From assembly GCA_934278005.1 (NCBI GenBank), contig CAKQWG010000079.1:1-14661 (forward strand): DNA of 14,661 bases. The letters run 5' to 3'. The notes beneath the pieces were generated by a model. The model searched no databases. It had not been told where the DNA came from and worked only from the letters and a program-made list of their open reading frames with translations. The translations under genes were made by a program, and so were the position numbers. Source of the stretch: an uncultured Pirellulaceae bacterium (lineage in GTDB: Bacteria > Planctomycetota > Planctomycetia > Pirellulales > Pirellulaceae). Shown here one piece after another: positions 1 through 8,098 of the stretch; position 1 is the stretch's first letter; the number at the start of each line of letters is the position of its first letter.

Positions 1-153
1 TTTATCCAGGGCAGCTTTTTGCGTTTCGTAGAGCTTGCCAATTTGAGAGCTGGCTAAGAAGTAGCCGGCGATCGCCAACAGTACGGACATACCGGTGATG
101 ATCCAGAACTGTAGTTTGACAAGCTTGGACAGCAGCGTCTTGACTTGATCCAT
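1..153 (-). CDS. N-terminal part of a single-pass membrane protein (partial)
   Basis: Reading leftward from an ATG at 153-151, an open frame runs to the window edge and gives 51 residues starting MDQVKTLLSKLVKLQFWII. A short basic/amphipathic N-terminus is followed by one hydrophobic segment (about residues 17-34, containing FWIITGMSVLLAIAGYF), then a polar stretch ending KLYETQKAALDK that looks like the start of a periplasmic helical region. AGGA lies 9 nt before the ATG. It sits 79 bp downstream of the PilM/PilN-like gene on the same strand, so the two are probably one operon. Position and topology would fit a PilO-like inner-membrane partner (short cytoplasmic tail, one helix, coiled coil), but this is inference from context; the visible residues do not identify a family. 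The rest of the gene lies outside the window. Confidence 0.75.
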   Translation of the reverse strand, partial: MDQVKTLLSKLVKLQFWIITGMSVLLAIAGYFLASSQIGKLYETQKAALDK

Positions 154-232
154 GGCTCGAATTCCTGAGAGCAGTAGCTAATGATGAGTATGTTGATAAG
201 TGTGCCGGTGTTGAATCAAATAATAATTGGCT

Positions 233-2575
233 TCAACCGGCATTGGCGGCCAAATCGTCTGGATTGTCGGCATTGGCTTCCGCTTCGGCCGCGGCCGCTT
301 CTTCTGCTGCGCGTTTGGCAGCCATGCGGGCGGTGAGCGGTTGGGGCCGCCAGATAAACTGCAGTTTGAATACGAACTTGGGAGCCTCGAAGTACTGTTT
401 GACATTGGGGTCAATCTTGGGATTGACCGGGCCGCCCAGCCCCGCGCCGCCAGTCATGCCGGTCATGCCCATGCCACCACCGCCCAACATACCGCTGCCC
501 ATGCCCATCGTCATATCGGAACCAGGGCCGTAGCCGCCACCGGTCATGCCCCCGCTGGCACCGGAGAGCCCAGCGGCTTTCATCATCTTCTTCCACTCGG
601 GGTTGGGAATGCGATTGTGTTCAATGAAACGGCCACTATCTAGGACGAAGGGTTGGCTAATGCCCAGTTCCTTGTAGGTGAACTCTACGGGTTGCCCATC
701 TTTGCCCGGCAGACTGACACTACCGGTCTCCAGCTCGTGGACTAAGTGCTTGAGAACAAAGCTCTCGCGCTCTTCGAAATCAGCCGCGTATTTAATGTCG
801 TTGTGGTAGTGGAAACCATCGATTTGAAACACGACACCTGCATCGCCCTCTGCCCCATCCAGACTGCCAAACTCTGCCGAAGAATCGCTCGCCAGAGTAT
901 CGGTAGTATCCGTTAGCGCCGTTTCGTCGCTCATCTCATCCGCTTCGTCTTCAGCAGAGATCTTGAGCAGCCCAAGCATCGTTAGCCGCGAACGCTTGTC
1001 CTCCTCGTACCCTTCCATAACCCGCGGGGTCATGTAGCGGCTAAGGTCATCGTAGTATTTGGTTTCGATCTTGGTGACGTGAATGTCAGGCCGATCGATG
1101 TACGGCAATTCGTCGGGCGATGGAATGGATTTGACGTCAAAATCGGCGGGACGCTGCAGTGCATTGGAGATGGCTGTCAAAATTTCCATCCACAGGATGC
1201 GACGATCGCTACTGCCGCTGACTTCGGTACCGATGGTCTTCAGCAGGTCGACTTGATTCTTTTGCGTAGCGTCGGTTGTCATTTCCGCGTCGCTGGTCGT
1301 CTTGGTCGTTTCGGCGGCAGACATCGCCGCTTGCCACTTGTCGGGATGCACGTAAGCCCATCGATTGCCGGCGAAAAGCAGGTTACCGGCCAGTCCCATC
1401 AGCAGCGTCGCTGCAGCGGCTACGGCCCAAGGTTTCTTGGAACGAATCAAGCGTTCTGTCAGAACTTCTTTGGGGACCAAGTTAGTCGTGATTGGTCCCA
1501 GCCCTAGACCCTGTAGGCATAATCCGTAGACCGGTCCAAATGCAGCGATGTGATCTTTAAAGGCAGCCGCGTTGGTGACTTCACTTCCGCCTAGCAGCGA
1601 GAATGAGTCGAGCACATCGACTTCCATCGCCAGGTTTTTGCTCAGGTACTGCGACAGACCAGGTAGCTTGACCGAGTTGCCGAGCATCAGGATCGAGCCG
1701 ATCTCGGCCTTCTTGTTGATGCTGCGGAAAAAGCCCATGGAGCGCTGCACTTCGGTGACCAGATCGTTGAACACCGGTCGCATGGCTTGGAAGATCAGCT
1801 TGGGATCGTCGGCCTCCATGGCATTGCGTTTTAGGTGCTCTGCTTTGGCGAAAGTGAGCTTTAGATCTTTGGTCAACTGGCGGGTGAAATGATTGCCGCC
1901 CAGCGGCATGCTGCGCTGCCATACCCGGTAGCCGTTGGTGACGATCAAGTCGGTCGCATCGGTTCCCATGGCCAGCACAACGGTCGACTTGGGAGGGTGT
2001 TCGCTGTCGTAAGCAGACTCTTGGTCGTCGGCCATCTTCCGATCGTAGGTGACCATGTTGTAGATGCTCAACGGCGCCAGCTGTAGCATATCGACTTCGA
2101 TGTCCGCAGCTTGCAAGGGCTTGAGCACGCGGTAGACCGCATCGCGCTTCATAGCGAACAGGCCCACCTCGCTGTCCAGCGCGAAGCCATCGGAGACTTC
2201 GCCGCCGGCCATCAGCTGGTAGTCCCAAATCACGTCGTTCAAATCGAACGGAATCTGCTGCCGAGCCTCATACTTGACGATATCCGGAATCTTCTTCAGT
2301 TCCACCGGTGGGGGTTTGAAGAATTTGGCCAGTCCGCTTTGGCCGGGCACGCTCAAGCAGACCTTGGTGTTTTTCAGTTCATTGCGTTTGACGAACGTAT
2401 CGAGCGCCTCGCGGACCATGGTCTCAGGATCCGACTCAGGCTGGCTGAGGATTTTCGGATACTCGATATAATCAAACGCTTCGGCTACGACTTGGTCACC
2501 GTCCAGCCGACAACACAACGCCTTGAGCGCGCTTTGTCCGATTTCGATTCCCCACACTGAAGTCGCTTTGGCCAT
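233..2575 (-). CDS. PilM-like actin-fold ATPase fused to a PilN-like membrane half
   Basis: In type IV pilus and type II secretion systems PilM is a cytoplasmic actin-like ATPase that binds the N-terminal tail of inner-membrane PilN. Numbered from the upstream ATG at 2617, residues 15-375 are PilM-like: phosphate-1 loop WGIEIGQSALK (22-32), the family block KYEARQQIPF (115-124), and an adenosine-type motif SILMLGNSVKLPG (308-320). The phosphate-2 region reads VVLAMGTDATDL (213-224), with Ala where an Asp is usual, so hydrolysis may be impaired. TTNLVPKE (377-384) resembles the PilN tail motif that docks PilM, followed by a membrane helix (396-416), an acidic linker (555-592), a mixed periplasmic domain, a Gly/Met-rich tract (685-729) and an Ala/Glu-rich C-terminus. 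I prefer the ATG at 2575 because MAKATSVWGIEIG matches usual PilM starts and AGAGGA lies 10 nt before it; the 2617 start adds 14 residues. A hairpin (205-240) overlaps the stop codon. Confidence 0.85.
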   Translation of the reverse strand: MAKATSVWGIEIGQSALKALCCRLDGDQVVAEAFDYIEYPKILSQPESDPETMVREALDTFVKRNELKNTKVCLSVPGQSGLAKFFKPPPVELKKIPDIVKYEARQQIPFDLNDVIWDYQLMAGGEVSDGFALDSEVGLFAMKRDAVYRVLKPLQAADIEVDMLQLAPLSIYNMVTYDRKMADDQESAYDSEHPPKSTVVLAMGTDATDLIVTNGYRVWQRSMPLGGNHFTRQLTKDLKLTFAKAEHLKRNAMEADDPKLIFQAMRPVFNDLVTEVQRSMGFFRSINKKAEIGSILMLGNSVKLPGLSQYLSKNLAMEVDVLDSFSLLGGSEVTNAAAFKDHIAAFGPVYGLCLQGLGLGPITTNLVPKEVLTERLIRSKKPWAVAAAATLLMGLAGNLLFAGNRWAYVHPDKWQAAMSAAETTKTTSDAEMTTDATQKNQVDLLKTIGTEVSGSSDRRILWMEILTAISNALQRPADFDVKSIPSPDELPYIDRPDIHVTKIETKYYDDLSRYMTPRVMEGYEEDKRSRLTMLGLLKISAEDEADEMSDETALTDTTDTLASDSSAEFGSLDGAEGDAGVVFQIDGFHYHNDIKYAADFEERESFVLKHLVHELETGSVSLPGKDGQPVEFTYKELGISQPFVLDSGRFIEHNRIPNPEWKKMMKAAGLSGASGGMTGGGYGPGSDMTMGMGSGMLGGGGMGMTGMTGGAGLGGPVNPKIDPNVKQYFEAPKFVFKLQFIWRPQPLTARMAAKRAAEEAAAAEAEANADNPDDLAANAG

Positions 2576-2652
2576 TGAGATAGCATCCTCTAAACTAACT
2601 AACCGATGTCGGTTCATGCACTCGCCCGAATAGATTCCCTCACCCTATCAAG

Positions 2653-2680
2653 AGTATCGAGATCAGCCCCCCTGTGTCAA
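2653..2680 (-). promoter_or_regulatory. Sigma70-type promoter for the pilM-like gene
   Basis: On the minus strand a perfect -35 TTGACA (2680-2675) is followed after 16 bp by GATACT (2658-2653), a 4/6 match to the -10 consensus. Transcription would begin near 2646, leaving about 70 nt before the preferred ATG at 2575 and about 30 nt before the alternative ATG at 2617. No comparable promoter was seen for the divergent plus-strand gene. Confidence 0.45.
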
Positions 2681-2760
2681 ATTTCTGAGCTTCCCAAGCA
2701 GCAGATTTATCGATTTTTAGCATTCTCAACCGTTTGAACTCCCCCATTGGGCCTTTCCAG

Positions 2761-5700
2761 ATGAAACTTCGCGACTGCGTACTGCTTTTAACGAGCTACG
2801 AACTAGATAGCTTTCCGCGCACCCTACCACCTCTAGAGGCTCGCGGACTGCTCAGCGGCTGGATCGGGCTATGGCACCCGCGTCTGCTGGCAGCCCTGCA
2901 AGCGGTCCCGCGTTGGCAGTCGGCTGCTCAACTGCCGGGCGAATTGCACGACATCCTGTTTGTGCTCCCGTCGATCTCGACAGACAAGTTGGAAGCGGGC
3001 GGAGAACAGCGGATCGCCCAGGCGGGCGGCTACATGCTGCGGCCAGCAGATCACTCATGGCGGACTTTTCAGGAGGAGCTGCTCGCTGTCGCTGACCGAG
3101 CCGGCCTGCTGGAGCGCAACTCGACAGCGAATGCAGCGGCCGATGATGCGGCTACGGCGCTGGTCGAAGAGCTGCGCGACGATTTCGCCGCCTTGGGCTA
3201 CGCCTACCTGCAGATTCAGTTGATGACTCGACAACTGCGGTACACCAGCAACCTCGACCTGCAGCAGTTTGGCCAGCAGCTAACCTCCGCCGCTTCGGCC
3301 GCGCTGGCCGGCGATGGTGCCGAAGCGGAGCGCTGGTTGCAGTCGTGCTTTGACGCCCTCGGCCAGGAACGCGACCACTACTACTCGCTGGATGTGCACC
3401 TGATCGACATTACGCTGCTGGCCCCCACCACGCTGGGCAAATCGCTGACGGAACAGCTTGCCCGTGCCGGCCAGCCGCAGTCGCCTCCCACATCCTATGT
3501 GGCCTGCGGTGAACTGCTACGACAGTGGTCACAGGTCAATTCACAGAGCTTGAACCAATTTAAAGCTGTCCTGCAGCAGCGGCATGCGAGTTTGGTGGGT
3601 GGCTTGGACATCGAGCGACCGCACCCGTTGATGAGCCGCGAGGGGATCGCGCGCGATTTTCACCGTGGACGAGCCGCTTATCGCGACTGCGGTTTCGATC
3701 CGCCGCGCGTGTTCGCCCGGCACACGTACGGCCTGAGCCCGGACAGCGTGCCCATGCTCCGCCGCTGGGGCTTCGAAGGCTGCCTGCTCATCGCCTGGGC
3801 CGAGGGTCGCTACCCGCACGGAGCACAACCCAAGATTTCATGGGAAGCGCCCGATGGAACATTTCTGTCGGCCCTGGCTGCCGAAGTGCTCGACGCGGCC
3901 GACCCGACCAGCTTCCTAGCCCTGGGCTGGAAGATCGGTGATGCACTCGAACACCAACACGTGCCCACCATACTATTTGCCCACTGGCCCAATCGAAGAT
4001 GCGAATTCGCGGAACTCTTATCGCGCATCTGCCGGCGCACTCCCGCCCTGGGTAAATGGAAATTAGCCGACGATTATTTTGCCGATACCGATCAGCCATA
4101 TCACCAAGAGCGACTCGGGGCCGAGGGTTTTCGATTTAACTGGTTGAGACACGCGGCTGATGGCACCATGCCAACTGGGCTGGATCGCCGCGCGGTCGCG
4201 TCGACAAGCGAGCCTGCCAGTAGGGCTGCGGCGGACGGCCAGGCTGGCGCAGCTCAGTGGCGCGTGACCACTCAGCTCAATCACCAACTGCAGGCTCGCT
4301 GCCGCGGGCTGCAGAATCTGCTCAATCTGGCTTGGCAACTGGAGCATTTCCATCGCTTGGGCAAAACCTCCCCCGCCACCCAGCCGCCCACTGATAGCTC
4401 GCCTGGCAACAGCTTGCCCCTCGATAACAACTCGCCCGTGGATAGCTCGCCCAGCGACAACTCGCCCGTTGATAACTCGCTCACGGATAACTCGCCCGTT
4501 GATAACTCGCTCACGGATAACTCGCCCATTGATAACTCGCTCACGGATAACTCGCTCACCGCAGCGGGTACCGCAGCTACAACTGCAGCTGCAACTGCAA
4601 CTGCAGCCACAGCCACAGCCGATAAAGTGTCCAAGGCGGCGTCCTCGGAAGCTGATGCAGCTGGGCATCAGTTGCCGCCGCTGCCGGACTGGGCTCCGGA
4701 GTACGCGCAGTTAGTCGAACTGGTGGACAGCTTGTGGGATGCCCCCGAACGCGCACCGCAAGTTGCCGCACAAGCCACTGAGTTGGCCGATCGCCTGCGG
4801 GCTTCGACGCTTGAGCGACTGGGCCGTCACCTGCACACAGCAGGCATCAAAGCGGTCGATTCATCCGCCCCGCACCACGGGCGTCTGCTGGTCAATCCAC
4901 GCTGCGCCCCGGTGCGTGTCATCACACACACGCCGGCGGATCAGCAACTAGGTCAAGGCGAGACGTGGAATTTCGCCGAAGGACGCGTGGGGGAAGGACG
5001 AGTGACGTGCGTCGATATTCCGTCGCATGGGTTTGTTGTCACGCCGGTGCAGTCGGTTGCTTCCCGGACGAACTCCAAGGAGCGTCCTTTGGGCGATGCA
5101 GGAGGCCTGCTGCATAATGAATTCCTGGAGTTGCAGATCGACTCTGCCCGCGGCCACTTGCGCAGTCTGCACGTACCGGCTAAACGAGGGAATCGTCTGA
5201 GTCTGATGATCGCCCGCCGCGACCGGCTGCCTAGTGACAAACGGACGTCTGCCAAGCCGGGTTCGAGTTCGAGCTCGCTGCGCCTTTCGGAGATGGTGGC
5301 TACCAAAGTAGAGCTGCTGACCAGCTCCAATATCTGCGGCGTGATCAGCTCCGAAGGGTATCTGCAGCTGGACGGCCAACGCGTGGCCGACTTCCGCATC
5401 ATCTATGAAGTCTGGCGCGGCAGCCGCATCGCTGAGGTCAATATTCGCTTGCAGAATTTGCAGCCGCTGGCATCGGACAATCCGTGGCAGTCGGCTTACG
5501 TCCTGCGTTTGGCTTGGCCCAGCGAAGCGGCCATACTGCGGACCTATTCGGCCGGCCAACGGCATACTTGGGCAGCCGGCCGCGGCGTGTCTCCGGCCCT
5601 GATCGAGATCGACGAAGTGGACTACCGCACGCATTACTTGACCGGCGGCCTAGCTTTCCATCGCCGCAGCGAGGAGCGCTTTCTAGAAACTATCTTGGCC

Positions 5701-6117
5701 AGCGCGGGTGAGTCGCAGGTGGAGCAACGCGTGGGCGTCGGCGTCGATCTGCCTCACCCGAACCTGGCCGCAGAACAATTTCTGGATCAGCCCTACGAGA
5801 TCGAACTGAGCCGCTCGCAGACTATCGCGCCCGCGAGTGGCTGGATGGCCAGCGTTGACCAACGCAACGTGGTCGTGCAATTGGAATCGCCGCTGGTCGA
5901 CCACAGCGGGGCCCTCGTCGGCGTGCGGCTGTTTGTTAGCGAGCTCGAGGGCAAGGCGACGAGCGCGCGCATCGGTCTGCTGCGCGAGGTCGCCTCGGCC
6001 ACGCGCGTGGACTACTTGGGAGGCAAGATCAGCCAGTTAAATGCCGTGCACGATCGTATCACCATCGCGCTGCGCGCACACGAGCAAGTCAACGTGGATG
6101 TGCTGTGGCAGTTGTAG
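2761..6117 (+). CDS. GH38-like (alpha-mannosidase fold) large protein with repetitive insert
   Basis: With the ATG at 2761 the protein has 1118 residues; an in-frame TTG at 2734 would add nine, and neither start has a clear ribosome site. The first ~480 residues resemble the barrel domain of planctomycete GH38 N-terminal-domain proteins: HPLMSREGIARDFHRGRAAY (from about 3620), then FARHTYGLSPDSVPMLRRWG and an AHWPN segment. A low-complexity insert (4393-4620) precedes a C-terminal half with the GH38 beta-sandwich look: LHNEFLELQIDSARGHLRSL (from 5113) and EGYLQLDGQRVADFRIIYE. No signal peptide is visible. I do not see the N-terminal HxD metal site or the usual Asp nucleophile of active alpha-mannosidases (the aligned region reads RHTYGLSP), so catalysis is doubtful and a divergent or non-catalytic role is possible. 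The next gene begins 153 bp downstream on the same strand. Family assignment rests on remembered motif patterns. Confidence 0.6.
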   Translation: MKLRDCVLLLTSYELDSFPRTLPPLEARGLLSGWIGLWHPRLLAALQAVPRWQSAAQLPGELHDILFVLPSISTDKLEAGGEQRIAQAGGYMLRPADHSWRTFQEELLAVADRAGLLERNSTANAAADDAATALVEELRDDFAALGYAYLQIQLMTRQLRYTSNLDLQQFGQQLTSAASAALAGDGAEAERWLQSCFDALGQERDHYYSLDVHLIDITLLAPTTLGKSLTEQLARAGQPQSPPTSYVACGELLRQWSQVNSQSLNQFKAVLQQRHASLVGGLDIERPHPLMSREGIARDFHRGRAAYRDCGFDPPRVFARHTYGLSPDSVPMLRRWGFEGCLLIAWAEGRYPHGAQPKISWEAPDGTFLSALAAEVLDAADPTSFLALGWKIGDALEHQHVPTILFAHWPNRRCEFAELLSRICRRTPALGKWKLADDYFADTDQPYHQERLGAEGFRFNWLRHAADGTMPTGLDRRAVASTSEPASRAAADGQAGAAQWRVTTQLNHQLQARCRGLQNLLNLAWQLEHFHRLGKTSPATQPPTDSSPGNSLPLDNNSPVDSSPSDNSPVDNSLTDNSPVDNSLTDNSPIDNSLTDNSLTAAGTAATTAAATATAATATADKVSKAASSEADAAGHQLPPLPDWAPEYAQLVELVDSLWDAPERAPQVAAQATELADRLRASTLERLGRHLHTAGIKAVDSSAPHHGRLLVNPRCAPVRVITHTPADQQLGQGETWNFAEGRVGEGRVTCVDIPSHGFVVTPVQSVASRTNSKERPLGDAGGLLHNEFLELQIDSARGHLRSLHVPAKRGNRLSLMIARRDRLPSDKRTSAKPGSSSSSLRLSEMVATKVELLTSSNICGVISSEGYLQLDGQRVADFRIIYEVWRGSRIAEVNIRLQNLQPLASDNPWQSAYVLRLAWPSEAAILRTYSAGQRHTWAAGRGVSPALIEIDEVDYRTHYLTGGLAFHRRSEERFLETILASAGESQVEQRVGVGVDLPHPNLAAEQFLDQPYEIELSRSQTIAPASGWMASVDQRNVVVQLESPLVDHSGALVGVRLFVSELEGKATSARIGLLREVASATRVDYLGGKISQLNAVHDRITIALRAHEQVNVDVLWQL
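4393..4560 (+). repeat. 15-bp in-frame tandem repeat array (DNSPV / DNSLT)
   Basis: About eleven units of 15 bp follow each other, in frame with the host gene. From 4441 to 4560 eight exact-length units alternate between GATAACTCGCCCGTT-like and GATAACTCGCTCACG-like forms, encoding alternating DNSPV and DNSLT pentapeptides; the first units (4393-4440) are more diverged and one has an extra codon. The product would be a disordered Ser/Asn/Asp/Pro-rich linker. Unit number probably varies between strains by slippage. Confidence 0.9.
4561..4620 (+). repeat. Ala/Thr low-complexity tract
   Basis: Directly after the 15-bp array the DNA becomes an imperfect run of GCA/ACT/ACC/GCC codons (units such as GCAACT and GCCACA), encoding about twenty residues made almost only of Ala and Thr. 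It extends the disordered linker between the two halves of the GH38-like protein. Confidence 0.8.
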
Positions 6118-6136
6118 AGAGGATTTTGAAGGTCAT

Positions 6137-6186
6137 CGCAAGCTAGAAGCTTACGCCACGGCGCGCAAGCTAGAAGCTCACGCCAC
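6137..6186. repeat. Pair of 23-bp direct repeats in the intergenic gap
   Basis: Two copies (6137-6159 and 6164-6186) differ at one base and lie 27 bp apart start to start; the core is AAGCTAGAAGCTTACGCC, which contains the near-palindrome AGCTAGAAGCT. They sit just after the stop codon of the GH38-like gene. Nothing else in the 153-bp gap is recognisable. The pattern suggests a dispersed intergenic repeat family. Confidence 0.85.
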
Positions 6187-6270
6187 AGCCGGCACGAGCG
6201 TTGCAATCGGCCAAGTCGACGCGACCGTTGTGCGGAACTAGCGGTCCGTCGCCGCCCTGAGGCGCGTCGT

Positions 6271-8064
6271 GTGCTAACCTTTGAGGTCACTTCGCTCTCG
6301 GTCAAGGTTTTCGCTCTGGTCCGTCCCATGCATAACTCGAAGACGCTGCACAACTCGAAGACGCTGCACAACTCGAAGACGCTTTTGCATCGCTGGCTAC
6401 GCGTGGGTTCCAACCGCGACGCCCAGTTGATGGGCTGGCTGCTGTTTGCCTTAGCCGCCAGCTTCTTGGCTTACGTCGCGCGCTTGCACCAGATCACCCA
6501 CGATGTATTCCATGAGCTGGCGCTGTTCCGCGAGGGATTGGTCCTGGGAGAGCTCCCGCACACCGATCTGTTCGCTTATACGCCCACCGTCAACCCATCG
6601 GTGCATCATGAATGGGGCACGGGCGCCGTGCTGTACTACGCCACGGTTGGCAGCGGAATGGGGTTGTGGGGGCTGATGTTGCTCAAGCTGACGTTGATGG
6701 GTGCGCTGTGGTTTTGCCTGTATCGCGTGGCGCGGCTGCGCGGCGCGCATCCGTATGTCTTTGCCTGCTTAGCCGTAGTCGTTTTTCCGATGCTGTGGGT
6801 TGGCTTTGCTACGCTACGAGCGCAGCTGTTCACCTTGGTGTTCATCGCAGTTCAGCTGTGGATGCAGGAGCGAGATTGGCGTGGTGGGCGGTTGTGGGTG
6901 TTGCTGTGGTTGGTGATGTTGGTTGCGTGGCTGAATCTGCATGCGGGCTTTGTGGTAGGGCTGGGACTGATGGCTTTTCATGGCTTGGAGCGAATCGCCC
7001 AGGCGTGGATGAGTGAGCGTCGCTTGCTGGCTCCTCTGGCGGCGACTTGGCATCTGCTACTAGCCGCTCCGTTTGCCTGGTTGGCACTGTCGATCAACCC
7101 TTACGGCTGGCAATATATTTCCTATCTGGTGCGGGCGATCCGCATGCCTCGACCGCTGATCGCCGAATGGCAACCATTGTGGATGACTCACGCTCCGCTG
7201 TGGACGATGTTGACATTTGCGCTGTGTTTAGGCTTGTTCGTCTATGCCCAGCGCTGCACGCGCATGCGCCGCTTGCGTGGGGCCGCATTTTTGGCCATGT
7301 GCAGCTATATGGCGCTTAAGCACATTCGGCATGGTTCCATTTTTGCGGTCATCTGGATCGCCTACGTGCCGGCTTGGATCAGTCACACGGCGCTCGGCAA
7401 GTGGCTGGTGCGTTCGATCGATGAGCATCGCAGCGTCGTTGTGTTCAGCGCTCGCGGACTGATCGTCGCGACACTGCTGTTTGCCACCCTGAATCAATTC
7501 TGGCTCCCCAGGTTGCCCAGCAGGCCGCTGTATTCCGGCATGTGCTATCCTACGCAAGCCGTGGCGTACCTCAAGCAGAATAATTTTCGCGGCAATCTGC
7601 TAACCCCATTTCACGCGGGGTCATACGTGTCTTGGGAGATGTACCCGCAAGTTAAAGTCAGTTTGGATGGACGCTATGAGGTGGCGTATCAAGAGCATGT
7701 GATGGGCGAACACAAGCGATTTAGTTTGGCGGAGGGGCCGTGGTGGGAACTGCTGGAAAAATATCCTAGCGATGCGGCCTTGATCGACACGCAGTGGCCG
7801 GTCTATGCGCAAATCAAACACGCGTTACAGGTCAGCCAGAGCGACTCGTCGATTTGGCCCACGCGGCTGGCCTGGGAAATTGTTTACGAAGACGATTCGT
7901 ATTTGCTGATTGCCCCCGTCCGGAGCGGGCTGCCGCGTGTGGATCGAACTGGGCAAGCTCTGCCCGACGGCGCACTGACGGTTTTCGCACAAACGCATTC
8001 TCATCAGCGGCGTAGCCAGGCAGCTCAGCTAGCGGGGTTCAACGGGGCTTTAGTCGAACCATAG
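6271..8064 (+). CDS. Multi-pass membrane protein, GT-C glycosyltransferase-like
   Basis: The 597-residue product has about ten hydrophobic segments: roughly residues 55-71, 116-150, 160-198, 208-235, 254-275, 308-326, 337-360 and 387-407, followed by a soluble C-terminal domain (about 415-597). The region after the first helix, with acidic D78 and HE81-82, PHTDLFAYTPTVNPS (96-110) and HHEWGTG (112-118), resembles the first periplasmic loop of GT-C enzymes that use polyprenyl-phosphate sugars. SLDGRYEVAY (464-473) resembles a DGR motif common in the C-terminal domain of bacterial GT-C-like proteins. Acceptor and donor cannot be inferred. GTG at 6271 was chosen because GAGG lies 8 nt upstream; later candidates at 6328 and 6430 have no ribosome site, but a start at 6430 would remove the whole repetitive N-terminus. 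It lies 153 bp behind the GH38-like gene, possibly in the same transcript, and ends at a strong terminator. Confidence 0.7.
   Translation: MLTFEVTSLSVKVFALVRPMHNSKTLHNSKTLHNSKTLLHRWLRVGSNRDAQLMGWLLFALAASFLAYVARLHQITHDVFHELALFREGLVLGELPHTDLFAYTPTVNPSVHHEWGTGAVLYYATVGSGMGLWGLMLLKLTLMGALWFCLYRVARLRGAHPYVFACLAVVVFPMLWVGFATLRAQLFTLVFIAVQLWMQERDWRGGRLWVLLWLVMLVAWLNLHAGFVVGLGLMAFHGLERIAQAWMSERRLLAPLAATWHLLLAAPFAWLALSINPYGWQYISYLVRAIRMPRPLIAEWQPLWMTHAPLWTMLTFALCLGLFVYAQRCTRMRRLRGAAFLAMCSYMALKHIRHGSIFAVIWIAYVPAWISHTALGKWLVRSIDEHRSVVVFSARGLIVATLLFATLNQFWLPRLPSRPLYSGMCYPTQAVAYLKQNNFRGNLLTPFHAGSYVSWEMYPQVKVSLDGRYEVAYQEHVMGEHKRFSLAEGPWWELLEKYPSDAALIDTQWPVYAQIKHALQVSQSDSSIWPTRLAWEIVYEDDSYLLIAPVRSGLPRVDRTGQALPDGALTVFAQTHSHQRRSQAAQLAGFNGALVEP
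6331..6384 (+). repeat. 18-bp tandem repeat, three copies (HNSKTL)
   Basis: Three units (6331-6348, 6349-6366, 6367-6384) of the form CACAACTCGAAGACGCTG differ only at single positions and encode HNSKTL three times in the predicted cytoplasmic N-terminus. If translation really starts at 6430 the array is instead part of the leader. Confidence 0.9.
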
Positions 8065-8065
8065 C

Positions 8066-8080
8066 CGCTGCGCGTTGATT
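8066..8080 (+). repeat. 15-bp word shared with 14475-14489
   Basis: CGCTGCGCGTTGATT occurs here directly after a stop codon and again at 14475-14489 in the distal gene-free region. This exact match between two non-coding sites more than 6 kb apart suggests a fragment of a dispersed intergenic repeat, but 15 bp alone is weak evidence. Confidence 0.4.
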
Positions 8081-8098
8081 GAGCATTGGCCAAGCATC

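Noticed and set aside
4441..4560. Regular short repeats resembling a CRISPR array
   Set aside because: Units are contiguous 15-mers in frame within a gene, without unique spacers and without cas genes.
4063..4668. A 201-codon open frame on the minus strand with a regular VIRERVING-type peptide repeat
   Set aside because: It is the antisense of the 15-bp tandem array in the GH38-like gene; the periodic peptide simply mirrors the DNA repeat.
4948..5634. A 228-codon minus-strand open frame
   Set aside because: It is antisense to the C-terminal half of the GH38-like protein and has no motif or ribosome site of its own.
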